A stretch of 10,464 nucleotides of DNA from Gammaproteobacteria bacterium. Lineage in GTDB: Bacteria > Pseudomonadota > Gammaproteobacteria > Arenicellales > JAOTYS01. The DNA lies in contig JAOTYS010000133.1 in assembly GCA_029861795.1 (NCBI GenBank), forward strand, positions 1 to 10,464, read 5' to 3'. The position numbers and the translations under genes are program-made. Shown here one piece after another: positions 1 through 7,199 of the stretch; the stretch's first letter is position 1; each line of letters starts with the position of its first letter. The notes beneath the pieces are model-generated. The model ran no database searches, was not told the origin of the DNA, and saw nothing but the letters and a program-made list of their open reading frames with translations.

Positions 1-293
1 TATATTTAAAAAATCTCGCGGTTGATTATTTGAAGATTGATGGCAGTTTTATCCAGAATTTTGTCGAGGACCCTATTGACCATGCCATTACAATAGCTAT
101 AAATCGCGTCGGGCACATCAAAAAGATACTTACCATAGCGGAGTGCGCGGAGAGTTCCGCAGCGCTCGATCAGCTAAGGGATATTGGTGTCGATTATGCT
201 CAGGGCTATGCCTTTGATGCACCCAGACCGTTGACGGAGATCCAGCAATTCGCCAACGGATCATGGTTGAACGGCTCGAGTGCTAGAATGTAG
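1..293 (+). CDS. EAL domain protein (cyclic-di-GMP phosphodiesterase type), C-terminal part only
   Basis: This is the C-terminal end of an EAL domain, the module that hydrolyses cyclic-di-GMP to pGpG. The frame is open from base 3 and reads YLKNLAVDYLKIDGSF, a classic EAL segment, so the TTG at 30 is an internal Leu codon and not a start. Residues expected for an active enzyme are present in the visible part: the Lys of LKID, the Glu of TIAE, a second Glu three residues on (TIAECAES), and the Gln of AQGY. The protein ends about 25 residues after the domain at TAG 291-293. The EAL signature itself and any sensor or GGDEF domain lie off the left edge, so activity and input signal cannot be judged. 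Many proteins with this type of ending are GGDEF-EAL fusions, but that is inference. The gene converges on the RND permease gene. Confidence 0.93.
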   Translation, partial: YLKNLAVDYLKIDGSFIQNFVEDPIDHAITIAINRVGHIKKILTIAECAESSAALDQLRDIGVDYAQGYAFDAPRPLTEIQQFANGSWLNGSSARM

Positions 294-343
294 TGCCCCA
301 CTTTGGCACACGATTTGAGAGGTATCTCGGCCTATCCGAGGCC
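293..343. terminator. possible weak bidirectional terminator between convergent genes
   Basis: The 71-base gap between the EAL gene and the RND permease gene holds two small dyads. One is GTGCC (293-297) with GGCAC (305-309), around a 7-base loop and touching the EAL stop codon. The other is CTCGG (326-330) with CCGAG (336-340), overlapped by a second option GGCCT/AGGCC (329-333 and 339-343). Neither is followed by a T-run on either strand. Intrinsic termination is therefore only a suggestion from the convergent setting, and Rho-dependent ending is equally possible. Confidence 0.25.
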
Positions 344-364
344 AGTCTATCGCGCTACCTTAGA

Positions 365-3300
365 TTACGCTGCCGGTTGCGGCTGACGTATCGATTTTTT
401 GCGATTCTCTAATGGCGCGACAAAGATCGCCATCATCGGCGGGACTAGCAGCAAAGTAAGGATCGCCGAGAGGGTCAGTCCGCCTACAACCACCGATCCT
501 AGGCCGCGATAGAGTTCAGAGCCCGCCCCAGGGAGTAACACCAGCGGCAACATGCCAAACACGCTCGTTAGCGTAGACATAAAGATTGGTCTCACTCGAT
601 TCTGTGTTGCGCGAAGAATTGCCATGGATGCATCCATGCCTTGCTCGCGGAAGTTGTGCAGTGCTTGATGGACTAACAATATGGCGTTATTGACCACGAT
701 GCCGATCAGGATCACGAAACCAAGCATGGTCAACATGTCGAGGGGCTGGTGGGTATACTGATTGAGCAGTGCTAATCCGCCGATACCCCCAGCGCCCGCT
801 ACGGGCACGGACAGCAAGATAATCAACGGATATACAAAACTCTCGAACAACACGGCCATGACTAGGTAAACGATGGCCAGAGCAAGCAGCAAGTCCACCG
901 CCAAAGCATCTCGAGTCTCGATGAGCTGGTCGGCAGTGCCGGAAAAGTTCAGTTTGATCCCGGGCGGTAATCCTTCCTCGGTCAGAGGTTGGATGACCTT
1001 TTCACGAAGCAATTCGATCGCCGCTTCCAGTGGCACGGCTTCAGCGGGACGAATCTCTAAGGTAATGGTTCGAAATCGTTCGCGGTGGCGGATTTCGGTG
1101 GGTCCCGCAGTAACCAGGATGCTCGCGAGTGAATTGGCCGGGAGGATACGACCGGAGGAAGTCACGATCGGCAGGTTGGCGATATCTTGGGTCCGTGACA
1201 CGCCAGCCACTGGTCCTTGAAGCGTTAGGTCGATCAGCTTTCCGTCCACGGTAACTTCTGTAACTCGTAAGCCGTCATTAAAGGCATCTACTGTATCTGC
1301 TAGCTCTCGGGCGCTCACACCGCTATCCGCGAGCCTTAGTCGATCCGGACTCACTCGCACCTCTGGTGCGCCCAGTTCAAGGCCGGGATTCGGTCTTAAA
1401 TCGTGACCTCCGCTAAATGGAAACACTTGCACTACCTTTGCCATCGCGCGGTTTGCTACCTCGAGGATGGTAGGTAAATCAGGACCCGAGACGTCGAGGT
1501 CGATCTTGCGACCCGAGCCTATCCCTCGGCCAAAAATGGACGGTTGGTTGATAAAGCCAAAGGTCCCGGGTTCGCGAAAGGCGGGACCCCGTAAGATCGG
1601 TTTAAGCTCGCCGGCGCGCTGTGGTTCCACCGATACCGCTCCAAGGAAGGTGCTTGCGCGGGTGGCGACAAAAAAGAAGCGTTGGATCTTTGGCGGTTGT
1701 CCAGGTTGTGACTCGGGTCCAGAGACAGTGGCCCAATGTGGTTTGACTTCCCTTTCGATTTCCTCAGCGATCTCGGTCATGGTGGCGAGGTTATAGCCCG
1801 GTGGGGGGATGATTATGCCGAACAGCAGGTTGCGGTTTCCTTCAGGCAAGTACTCAAGTTTGGGCAAGAATTTCCAAGCCCCTATCAAGGCGCAGCCAGT
1901 AATAATGGCCACTACTGCCAACGCGAGACTGCGACGCTTTACCACTTGAGTGGTGAACCCTGTTAATAATGCGACGAATAATCCCGCGATGTGGTCGATG
2001 CCCCAAAGACGCAGTCGGATGATACGGTGATCCGAACCGGGGCGTTCGGTAAAGCGAAGTAAGCGTTTGGACAGTGCTGGAATAACTGTTATGGATACGA
2101 TCAGCGATAGCGTTACTGCCACAGAGATGGCGACGGCAATATCACGAAACAACTGACCCGCTTCGAGTTGGATCACGAGAATAGGAATAAAGACCATGAC
2201 CGTAGTCAACGTGGATACAAGCACAGCGCCCCACACCTGTGTTGCCCCGCGGTACGCCGCCTCCCGAGCCGAGTACCCCTCCTCACGCAATCTGTAGATG
2301 TTCTCCAACACAACGATGGCTGCATCGACCACCATACCCACAGCGAATGCGAGTCCCGCCAAGGAGATCACATTGATTGAACGTCCCAGGGCAGCCATAG
2401 CGACGAACGCGCCAATCACTGAAACCGGGATGGACATTACAACGACCAAAGTCGCTCGAATGGAGCGTAAGAACAGCAAAAGTATTAGTGCCGCCAAGCT
2501 TCCGCCAATCCAAATATTTTGTTGAACGAGGTCGATGGCGGAGTTGATGTAGACGGTCTCATCGTACACCTGGCGTAAAGTGAGCCCGGCGTTGGGCACG
2601 GCAGACTCTTTTAACTCTTCGACTGCTTCGCGAATTCCTCGCATGGTTTCGATCACGTTGGCACCGGTCTGACGCGTTGCATTAAACGCAATCGATGGTT
2701 GTCCAAGCAGACGAATGGACGCGGTCGGCTCCTTATAGCTGAAGCCAACGTCAGCAACGTCCCCAACTGTGACTCGGGCGATTCTTCCGGTGTTTGACTC
2801 TTCCCACGAGCGCACTACCACCGCTCGAATCGCTTCTAATGTGTTTAACTCTCCTTCAGCGCGGACTACATAGCGTCGTTTCCCTTCATCAACATCCCCG
2901 GCGGACACTGAAGCGTTGCCTGCTCGAAGTGCACCCACAACATCGCTCACTGTGAGCCTATATTGGGCAAGGAGTTGTGGTTCCACCACCACTTGAATCT
3001 CGCGCTCGCTCCCACCAAAGACATTCACCCGGCCGATGCCGGGTACGCGCTCGATGTGTTCCTTGATGACGTCTTCGACGAAGTCGCCAAATTGGTGAAT
3101 CGGTTGATCGTTGTCGTCGTTGCGGTTAACGATAAACCATGCGATTGCATTGTCTTCACTGCCGGCGGTGTCCAGCCTTGGTTGGTCCGCCTCGTCAGGG
3201 TAGCTGCTCACACGATCGAGTCGGTTGGCGACAAGCAACAACGCACGATCCATGTTCGTGCTCACGTCGAACTCTAGAGTAATGCGCCCCCGACCTTGCT

Positions 3301-3553
3301 CCGATCGGGACGTTATGTCTCGCAGCCCTTCAAGTCCTGCGAGTTGCTCCTCCTGACGATTGATGACCTCACGCTCGATCTCGGCAGGTGCCGCGCCAGA
3401 CCAGATGGTGGTGATGGTGATGACAGGGCGATTAACATCCGGGGCGAGCTGAATAGGGATGGTTTGAAGCGCGACTAGCCCGAACAAGACAACCATGAGC
3501 ACCGCCGAGATCACAGCGATGGGTCTCTCTATGGCAACTTTAATTAGATTCAT
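365..3553 (-). CDS. RND efflux transporter permease subunit (AcrB/HAE-like)
   Basis: Inner-membrane proton-driven pump of the resistance-nodulation-division superfamily; it would export small molecules through a tripartite envelope channel. The 1062-residue length is normal for the family. The first membrane helix is at about 11-31, followed by a porter domain beginning APDVNRPVITITT. Helices 2-6 occupy about 345-495, the second porter half about 560-880, and the last helix group about 885-1045. Helix 4 carries GMVVDAAIVVLENIYR: Asp410 matches AcrB Asp407, but the AcrB Asp408 position is Ala411. Helix 10 has GIVVNNAILL, with Asn955 where AcrB has Lys940. The proton relay is thus the single-Asp version seen in some RND branches. 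The start overlaps the stop of the membrane fusion protein gene (ATGA), indicating translational coupling. Substrate is unknown; the helix 4 sequence argues against a CusA-type metal pump. No outer-membrane factor gene follows. Confidence 0.95.
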   Translation of the reverse strand: MNLIKVAIERPIAVISAVLMVVLFGLVALQTIPIQLAPDVNRPVITITTIWSGAAPAEIEREVINRQEEQLAGLEGLRDITSRSEQGRGRITLEFDVSTNMDRALLLVANRLDRVSSYPDEADQPRLDTAGSEDNAIAWFIVNRNDDNDQPIHQFGDFVEDVIKEHIERVPGIGRVNVFGGSEREIQVVVEPQLLAQYRLTVSDVVGALRAGNASVSAGDVDEGKRRYVVRAEGELNTLEAIRAVVVRSWEESNTGRIARVTVGDVADVGFSYKEPTASIRLLGQPSIAFNATRQTGANVIETMRGIREAVEELKESAVPNAGLTLRQVYDETVYINSAIDLVQQNIWIGGSLAALILLLFLRSIRATLVVVMSIPVSVIGAFVAMAALGRSINVISLAGLAFAVGMVVDAAIVVLENIYRLREEGYSAREAAYRGATQVWGAVLVSTLTTVMVFIPILVIQLEAGQLFRDIAVAISVAVTLSLIVSITVIPALSKRLLRFTERPGSDHRIIRLRLWGIDHIAGLFVALLTGFTTQVVKRRSLALAVVAIITGCALIGAWKFLPKLEYLPEGNRNLLFGIIIPPPGYNLATMTEIAEEIEREVKPHWATVSGPESQPGQPPKIQRFFFVATRASTFLGAVSVEPQRAGELKPILRGPAFREPGTFGFINQPSIFGRGIGSGRKIDLDVSGPDLPTILEVANRAMAKVVQVFPFSGGHDLRPNPGLELGAPEVRVSPDRLRLADSGVSARELADTVDAFNDGLRVTEVTVDGKLIDLTLQGPVAGVSRTQDIANLPIVTSSGRILPANSLASILVTAGPTEIRHRERFRTITLEIRPAEAVPLEAAIELLREKVIQPLTEEGLPPGIKLNFSGTADQLIETRDALAVDLLLALAIVYLVMAVLFESFVYPLIILLSVPVAGAGGIGGLALLNQYTHQPLDMLTMLGFVILIGIVVNNAILLVHQALHNFREQGMDASMAILRATQNRVRPIFMSTLTSVFGMLPLVLLPGAGSELYRGLGSVVVGGLTLSAILTLLLVPPMMAIFVAPLENRKKSIRQPQPAA

Positions 3554-4659
3554 GAAGACGTATCGAGGCGCACATCTTGATCGGGGAGCAAGCGCTCGTT
3601 GCCGCGAACCACTGCTAAGTCACCGTCTTCAAGTCCTTCTAATACCTCAAACCGACTCCCCACCGCTTCGCCGAGTCGTACTGTACGGAGCTTTGCAGCA
3701 TTATCTACTACCACGTAGACGATACTCTGATTCCCGCGTGAAATGACTGCATCTTTGTGCACTGATAAGACATTGCGCTGCGCGGCTACGGGTATATGAA
3801 TGGTTGCGCTCTGATTATCCGCTAGCGGTTTTGATGTCTGTTTGAATGTTGGTACAAAACGCACCGCCCGAGTGCGTGTGAGCTTACTTTCTTGGGGTAT
3901 TATCGTTCGCACTACTACGGAATGTGAGGTGCCGTCATCTAAGCTCATGGTCAATTCTGTCCCTGGAATAAGACCCGACAGCCGTTCAAAGGGCACGTCC
4001 GCTTCTACGTCCAAATTTTGGTCCGCTACGATGCGTAGCACATCGTCACCGACCTTGACATAGGCGCCTACTTCGGTCAGTCGCTCGGTGATAACACCGC
4101 TGTAAGGGGCCTTTATCTCGGTATTTCGCAAACTTATGTCGGCCAACTTTTGGTTAGCTAAAGCGGAACTCACCGCGGCCTGAGCTTCCTTGACCTTGGC
4201 CTGAGCGATGGCTGACTCTTGTACTGCATCATCATAAGCGGCTTTGGTGGTAGCCGCGCTGTCTTTTAAGCGTTCGAGTCTTGTCACCTCCTGGTGGGCA
4301 AGACTCAATTCTGCGTTTCTGGTTTGCACGGTGGCTTGAGCTTCGCTAAGGCGTGCCGTGATCAGTTCACGTTGCGCGGTGGTCACAGTATCGTCGAGCA
4401 TTGCGACCGTTTGACCGGCTTGCACACGTTCGCCGATCTCTACAAATATGGATTTCAGCGGGCCATCGATTCGTGCTGCAATGGGTCCCGCTTGACGTGC
4501 TACCAGACGCCCGAGCACGGGGACTGTTTGCACCAGAGGTTCAACTTTTACAGCATCGACCCGTACTAACATGGTCTCTTCCTGGGCATAGATCAGCCCA
4601 GGACAGATCATTGCCATCAACCAAATTCGGATGCGTCGTTTATCAAATAGAGACTTCAT
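3550..4659 (-). CDS. RND efflux periplasmic adaptor (membrane fusion protein, HlyD/AcrA family)
   Basis: Periplasmic adaptor that would link the RND permease to an outer-membrane channel. The 369 residues are typical. The N-terminus is a likely Sec signal peptide (KRR, then a hydrophobic stretch, cleavage probably after LIYA at residue 25). I see no good lipobox, so a soluble periplasmic form is more likely than a lipoprotein. Next come the first half of the lipoyl/barrel-sandwich domain (about 50-92), a long Ala/Gln/Glu-rich coiled-coil hairpin (about 93-178), and the second lipoyl half with the family-typical IKAPYSGVITERLTEVGAYV (about 182-201). A beta-barrel domain (about 215-290) and a membrane-proximal domain to the C-terminus follow. 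The start at 4657-4659 has only a weak Shine-Dalgarno (GGA in GGACTAACCG). It is the first gene of the pump operon, with a 4-base overlap into the permease. Substrate is unknown. Confidence 0.94.
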   Translation of the reverse strand: MKSLFDKRRIRIWLMAMICPGLIYAQEETMLVRVDAVKVEPLVQTVPVLGRLVARQAGPIAARIDGPLKSIFVEIGERVQAGQTVAMLDDTVTTAQRELITARLSEAQATVQTRNAELSLAHQEVTRLERLKDSAATTKAAYDDAVQESAIAQAKVKEAQAAVSSALANQKLADISLRNTEIKAPYSGVITERLTEVGAYVKVGDDVLRIVADQNLDVEADVPFERLSGLIPGTELTMSLDDGTSHSVVVRTIIPQESKLTRTRAVRFVPTFKQTSKPLADNQSATIHIPVAAQRNVLSVHKDAVISRGNQSIVYVVVDNAAKLRTVRLGEAVGSRFEVLEGLEDGDLAVVRGNERLLPDQDVRLDTSS

Positions 4660-4730
4660 CGGTTAGTCCATTAGGGTGTTGATAGCGGTGATGGTTCAAA
4701 AGGTACTCTAAAGTGATAAGTCAGCATAAA

Positions 4731-4745
4731 GAGTTAGCATAACTC
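4731..4745. promoter_or_regulatory. perfect-arm dyad GAGTTA-N3-TAACTC, candidate operator
   Basis: Two 6-base arms match perfectly around a 3-base centre. On the minus strand the site contains TATGCT, a possible -10 element for the efflux operon, so a protein bound here could block or remodel that promoter. A near copy of part of it (TTATGCTGAC versus TTATGCTAAC) follows shortly downstream on the minus strand. I cannot assign it to a regulator family. Confidence 0.35.
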
Positions 4746-4788
4746 AAAACGATTGCGTGCAAACATCGCAGCTTGTGCTTGGCGAGCA

Positions 4789-4805
4789 AATGACTAGCGG
4801 TCATT
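4789..4805. promoter_or_regulatory. perfect-arm dyad, candidate TetR-type operator
   Basis: The sequence AATGACTAGCGGTCATT has two perfect 6-base arms around a 5-base centre. It lies about 130 bases upstream of the adaptor start codon. The TGAC/GTCA arms resemble many TetR-family sites. It is placed further upstream than a classical repressor site for a short leader, so it could belong to a distal promoter. Binding is untested and the regulator is unknown. Confidence 0.4.
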
Positions 4806-4886
4806 CTGCATGATGGATTTGTGATCCTTTATGCGGTTTCGGCGACAGGCCGGCCACAGAGATTGTTGAGCTGGATGGGAAGCGAC

Positions 4887-5729
4887 CTAGTTTAAGGTCT
4901 CGGCATGAAACCGAATATGATCTTCGATAAAGCTGGCGATAAAAAAATAGCTGTGGTCATAGCCAGACTGCATTCGTAGCTCCAGTGCCTGTCCTGTTTC
5001 GCAACACACGTCTTTAAGCAATGTCGGCTTGAGTTGCGTTTCAAGAAAGTCGTCGGCGTCACCTTGGTCGATGAGAATCTTGGAAGTGCGTGCGCCGCGG
5101 GCGATTAACTCGGTGGCATCGTATTCACGCCAGGCTTCTTTGTCGGTTCCGAGGTACCCGGTAAACGCCTTTTGCCCCCAGGGGACATGAGCGGGGGCGC
5201 AGATTGGGGAAAACGCCGAGACTGATTTGTAGGACTGTGGGTTCTTCAATGCAATGGTCAGTGCGCCGTGACCGCCCATTGAGTGCCCAAAGATACCTTG
5301 GGCGTCAGCTCTTGCAGGGAAGTGCTCAGTGACTAGAGCTGGAAGCTCTTTGGTGACATAGGAGTACATATTGTAGTGTTTTGACCATGGATCTTGGGTG
5401 GCGTCCAAATAGAATCCTGCACCAGTGCCAAAGTCGTACGCATCCTCTTCACCTTCGATGTTTGCGCCGCGTGGGCTTGTGTCCGGTGCGACGATGATTA
5501 GCCCATGTTCTGCGGCAAAACGCTGTGCGCCCGCCTTAACTGTGAAGTTTTCTTCTGTACAGGTGAGTCCCGATAAATACCACAATACAGGGACTGGTCG
5601 CTGTTTTGCTGCGGGAGGTTGATATAGGGCAAAACGCATGGGCGTGTCTGTGCATTCGGAATGGTGATGATAGAAACCTTGAAACCCGCCGAAACACACT
5701 TGTTCACTCACCGTTTCTAGCGATGCCAT
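4887..5729 (-). CDS. frmB: S-formylglutathione hydrolase
   Basis: Cytosolic serine hydrolase of the esterase D family that splits S-formylglutathione into formate and glutathione, the second step of glutathione-dependent formaldehyde detoxification. The 280 residues match family length. The alpha/beta-hydrolase nucleophile is Ser150 in GHSMGGHGAL. The acid is one of the Asp residues in DQGDADDFL (224-227) and the base is His259 in GYDHSYFF, giving a complete triad. The conserved LSGLTCTEENF segment (52-62) and PDTSPRG (82-88) are also present. The gene follows frmA after 79 bases on the same strand, the usual pairing. The start at 5727-5729 has GGAG 11 bases upstream, slightly long but acceptable. 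The stop codon TAG lies in a small dyad (GACCT/AGGTC, 4884-4899) with no T-run. Also known as fghA. Confidence 0.97.
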   Translation of the reverse strand: MASLETVSEQVCFGGFQGFYHHHSECTDTPMRFALYQPPAAKQRPVPVLWYLSGLTCTEENFTVKAGAQRFAAEHGLIIVAPDTSPRGANIEGEEDAYDFGTGAGFYLDATQDPWSKHYNMYSYVTKELPALVTEHFPARADAQGIFGHSMGGHGALTIALKNPQSYKSVSAFSPICAPAHVPWGQKAFTGYLGTDKEAWREYDATELIARGARTSKILIDQGDADDFLETQLKPTLLKDVCCETGQALELRMQSGYDHSYFFIASFIEDHIRFHAETLN

Positions 5730-5763
5730 GATGAAGGGTTCTCCGTTGCCGAGCCTCAGGGAC

Positions 5764-5813
5764 GCGCCGGGCTAAATAGGAGCGCGGCGCATTCAGGTCA
5801 GTGACTGATCAGT
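5764..5813 (-). other. frmA-frmB intercistronic dyads
   Basis: The 79-base spacer has a GC-rich inverted repeat, GCGCCG (5764-5769) with CGGCGC (5785-5790), around a 15-base loop. Two overlapping short palindromes span the frmA stop: TCAGT-G-ACTGA (5798-5808) and ACTGATCAGT (5804-5813). There is no T-run on the minus strand. This is therefore unlikely to be an intrinsic terminator and more likely an intercistronic mRNA structure, or chance. Confidence 0.25.
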
Positions 5814-6918
5814 AAATGACAACGCTTCGTATAGACTCGCCAGCGTGCATCAAGTCGAAAGATTTATTGATGTCATTGAGTGGCATGGTATGGGTGATCA
5901 GATCATCTATGTTGATCTTGCCCTCCATATACCAATCGACAATCTTGGGCACATCGGTGCGCCCCCGGGCACCGCCAAAGGCGGTGCCACGCCACACTCG
6001 ACCAGTAACCAGTTGAAACGGGCGGGTGCTGATCTCCTGACCTGCACCGGCAACGCCGATGATGACCGATTCTCCCCAACCCTTATGGCAACACTCCAGT
6101 GCCTGGCGCATTACATTGACGTTTCCAATGCACTCGAAACTGTAATCCGCTCCACCTTTTGTAATCTCAACGAGATGAGGCACGAGATCATCCTTGACTT
6201 GTTCGGGGTTGACAAAATGAGTCATCCCGAACTTTTCACCAAGTGCTTTTTTCTTTGGATTGGTGTCGACCCCGACGATCATGTCCGCGCCGACAAGTCT
6301 GGCACCTTGAATGACGTTTAGGCCAATACCACCTAGGCCGAATACGACCACGTTGGCGCCAGGTTCAACCTTGGCGGTATTGATCACCGCGCCTATGCCT
6401 GTGGTCACACCACAGCCAATGTAACAGACCTTATCGAAGGGCGCGTCCTCGCGAATCTTGGCAGCCGCTATCTCGGGTAATACCGTATAGTTGGAGAAAG
6501 TAGATGTCCCCATATAGTGATAGATAGATTCTTTGCCCAAGGAAAATCGGCTGCTGCCATCGGGCATGACGCCACGTCCTTGTGTCTCTCGAATCGCTTG
6601 ACACAAATTTGTTTTTCCGCTGGTGCAATATTCGCATTGGCGGCATTCGGGAGTGTACAGCGGAATGACGTGGTCACCTTTTTTCACGCTGGTTACACCG
6701 GCACCGACATCAATGACGACACCAGCGCCTTCATGTCCTAGTATGGCGGGGAACAAACCTTCAGGATCCTTCCCAGATAAAGTAAACTCGTCAGTGTGAC
6801 AGATTCCAGTGGCCTTTATCTCTACTAGGATCTCACCTGCCTTGGGCCCATCTAAATGCACTTGCTCGATAGATAGTGGTTGGCCCGCGGCATGGGCGAC
6901 CGCTGCTTTTGAGTCCAT
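5809..6918 (-). CDS. frmA: S-(hydroxymethyl)glutathione dehydrogenase (class III alcohol dehydrogenase)
   Basis: Zinc-dependent cytosolic enzyme that oxidises S-(hydroxymethyl)glutathione, formed spontaneously from formaldehyde and glutathione, to S-formylglutathione with NAD+. The same family also reduces S-nitrosoglutathione. At 369 residues it is full length. Catalytic zinc ligands are Cys40 (GICHTD), His62 (GHEGAG) and Cys169 (GCGVTTG). Structural zinc ligands are Cys92, Cys95, Cys98 and Cys106 (CRQCEYC and TNLC). The Rossmann motif GLGGIG is at 194-199, with Asp218 placed to hold the NAD ribose. [17 protein letters not shown] and [12 protein letters not shown] are signatures of class III rather than ethanol-type dehydrogenases. 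The start is well supported: AGAGGA (6925-6930) lies 6 bases before ATG. It is the first gene of the pair with frmB, whose product takes its product. An intrinsic terminator upstream separates it from the phasin transcript. Also called adhC. Confidence 0.97.
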   Translation of the reverse strand: MDSKAAVAHAAGQPLSIEQVHLDGPKAGEILVEIKATGICHTDEFTLSGKDPEGLFPAILGHEGAGVVIDVGAGVTSVKKGDHVIPLYTPECRQCEYCTSGKTNLCQAIRETQGRGVMPDGSSRFSLGKESIYHYMGTSTFSNYTVLPEIAAAKIREDAPFDKVCYIGCGVTTGIGAVINTAKVEPGANVVVFGLGGIGLNVIQGARLVGADMIVGVDTNPKKKALGEKFGMTHFVNPEQVKDDLVPHLVEITKGGADYSFECIGNVNVMRQALECCHKGWGESVIIGVAGAGQEISTRPFQLVTGRVWRGTAFGGARGRTDVPKIVDWYMEGKINIDDLITHTMPLNDINKSFDLMHAGESIRSVVIY

Positions 6919-6962
6919 CGTTAATCCTCTTGGTAGTTAGTCCAATATTGTTGTGCAGATTC

Positions 6963-6987
6963 TTTCAGTCGAACGCACTCGGTGCAA
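6963..6987 (-). promoter_or_regulatory. putative sigma-70 promoter of frmA-frmB
   Basis: On the minus strand TTGCAC (6982-6987) is followed after roughly 17 bases by a weak -10 AAGAAT, about 45 bases before the frmA start codon. The -35 is good and the -10 poor, as expected of an activated or modest promoter. It lies downstream of the terminator that closes the phasin transcript, so a promoter is needed somewhere here. Confidence 0.4.
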
Positions 6988-6997
6988 GGGCCTTGCA
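6983..6997. promoter_or_regulatory. perfect 7-base inverted repeat upstream of frmA, candidate operator
   Basis: The sequence TGCAAGGGCCTTGCA has two perfect 7-base arms about a single central base. It overlaps the putative -35 of frmA, where a repressor would block polymerase or an activator could contact it. It does not resemble the E. coli FrmR operator as I remember it, and it is not between -35 and -10 as for MerR-type regulators. The regulator is unknown. Confidence 0.45.
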
Positions 6998-7048
6998 GTT
7001 ATTGTGGATCTTTGCATATTCCGGACTGGGGTGATGGGGCGGGGAACC

Positions 7049-7082
7049 AAAAAACAAGCCCCCGGGAGCGATCCACGGGGGC
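7049..7082 (-). terminator. intrinsic terminator of the phasin transcript
   Basis: On the minus strand a 7-base GC stem, GCCCCCG paired with CGGGGGC (7076-7082 with 7058-7064), can be extended by three inner pairs (TGGA bulged against TCC) around a 4-base loop. It is followed by CTTG and six T residues (7049-7054). This is a textbook Rho-independent terminator about 100 bases after the phasin stop codon. The plus strand has no T-run after the stem, so it works in one direction only. It separates the phasin unit from frmA. Confidence 0.85.
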
Positions 7083-7107
7083 GAAGGAGGAGGAATAGAA
7101 ATTCAGT

Positions 7108-7199
7108 AAAGTACTTGTGCCACGGGCAGCGCTACAATTACGCGGCCTTCTTTAAAGTACTTGTGCCAAGGGCAGCGCTACAATTACGCGGCCTTCTTT
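7108..7199. repeat. 46-bp tandem direct duplication covering the phasin 3' end
   Basis: Two head-to-tail copies, 7108-7153 and 7154-7199, are identical except one base (C at 7122 versus A at 7168). The copy nearer the gene contains the last codons of the phasin (KKAA), its TAA stop and the start of the 3' untranslated region. The other copy repeats that whole segment after the stop, giving a second, untranslated KKAA-stop sequence before the terminator. Near-identity indicates a recent slippage or unequal exchange event. Confidence 0.95.

Larger units (their letters stand above)
4660..4886 (-). promoter_or_regulatory. upstream control region of the efflux operon, with three dyads
   Basis: These 227 bases between frmB and the adaptor gene hold no plausible gene. 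They contain three inverted repeats: GAGTTA-GCA-TAACTC at 4731-4745; AATGAC-TAGCG-GTCATT at 4789-4805; and a nested dyad at 4808-4834 (GCAT and GGAT pairing with ATCC and ATGC). The TGAC/GTCA core of the second looks like operators of TetR-family repressors, which often control RND pumps; this is resemblance only, and no regulator gene is in the window. A promoter is not obvious: on the minus strand TTGCAC and TATGCT are only 15 bases apart, with TATGCT inside the first dyad. Expected use is control of the adaptor-permease transcript, with read-through from frmB also possible. Confidence 0.45.

Noticed and set aside
4884..4899. Hairpin at the frmB stop as an intrinsic terminator
   Set aside because: The stem is only five pairs, sits on the stop codon and has no T-run after it on the minus strand.
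5845..6321. A 158-residue open frame antisense to frmA
   Set aside because: The opposite strand encodes a complete class III dehydrogenase with all zinc ligands; this frame shows no family features.
7108..7199. The direct repeats as part of a CRISPR array or an insertion sequence target duplication
   Set aside because: The two copies abut with no spacer and no element between them, there are no cas genes, and one copy is the end of a gene. Simple tandem duplication explains it.
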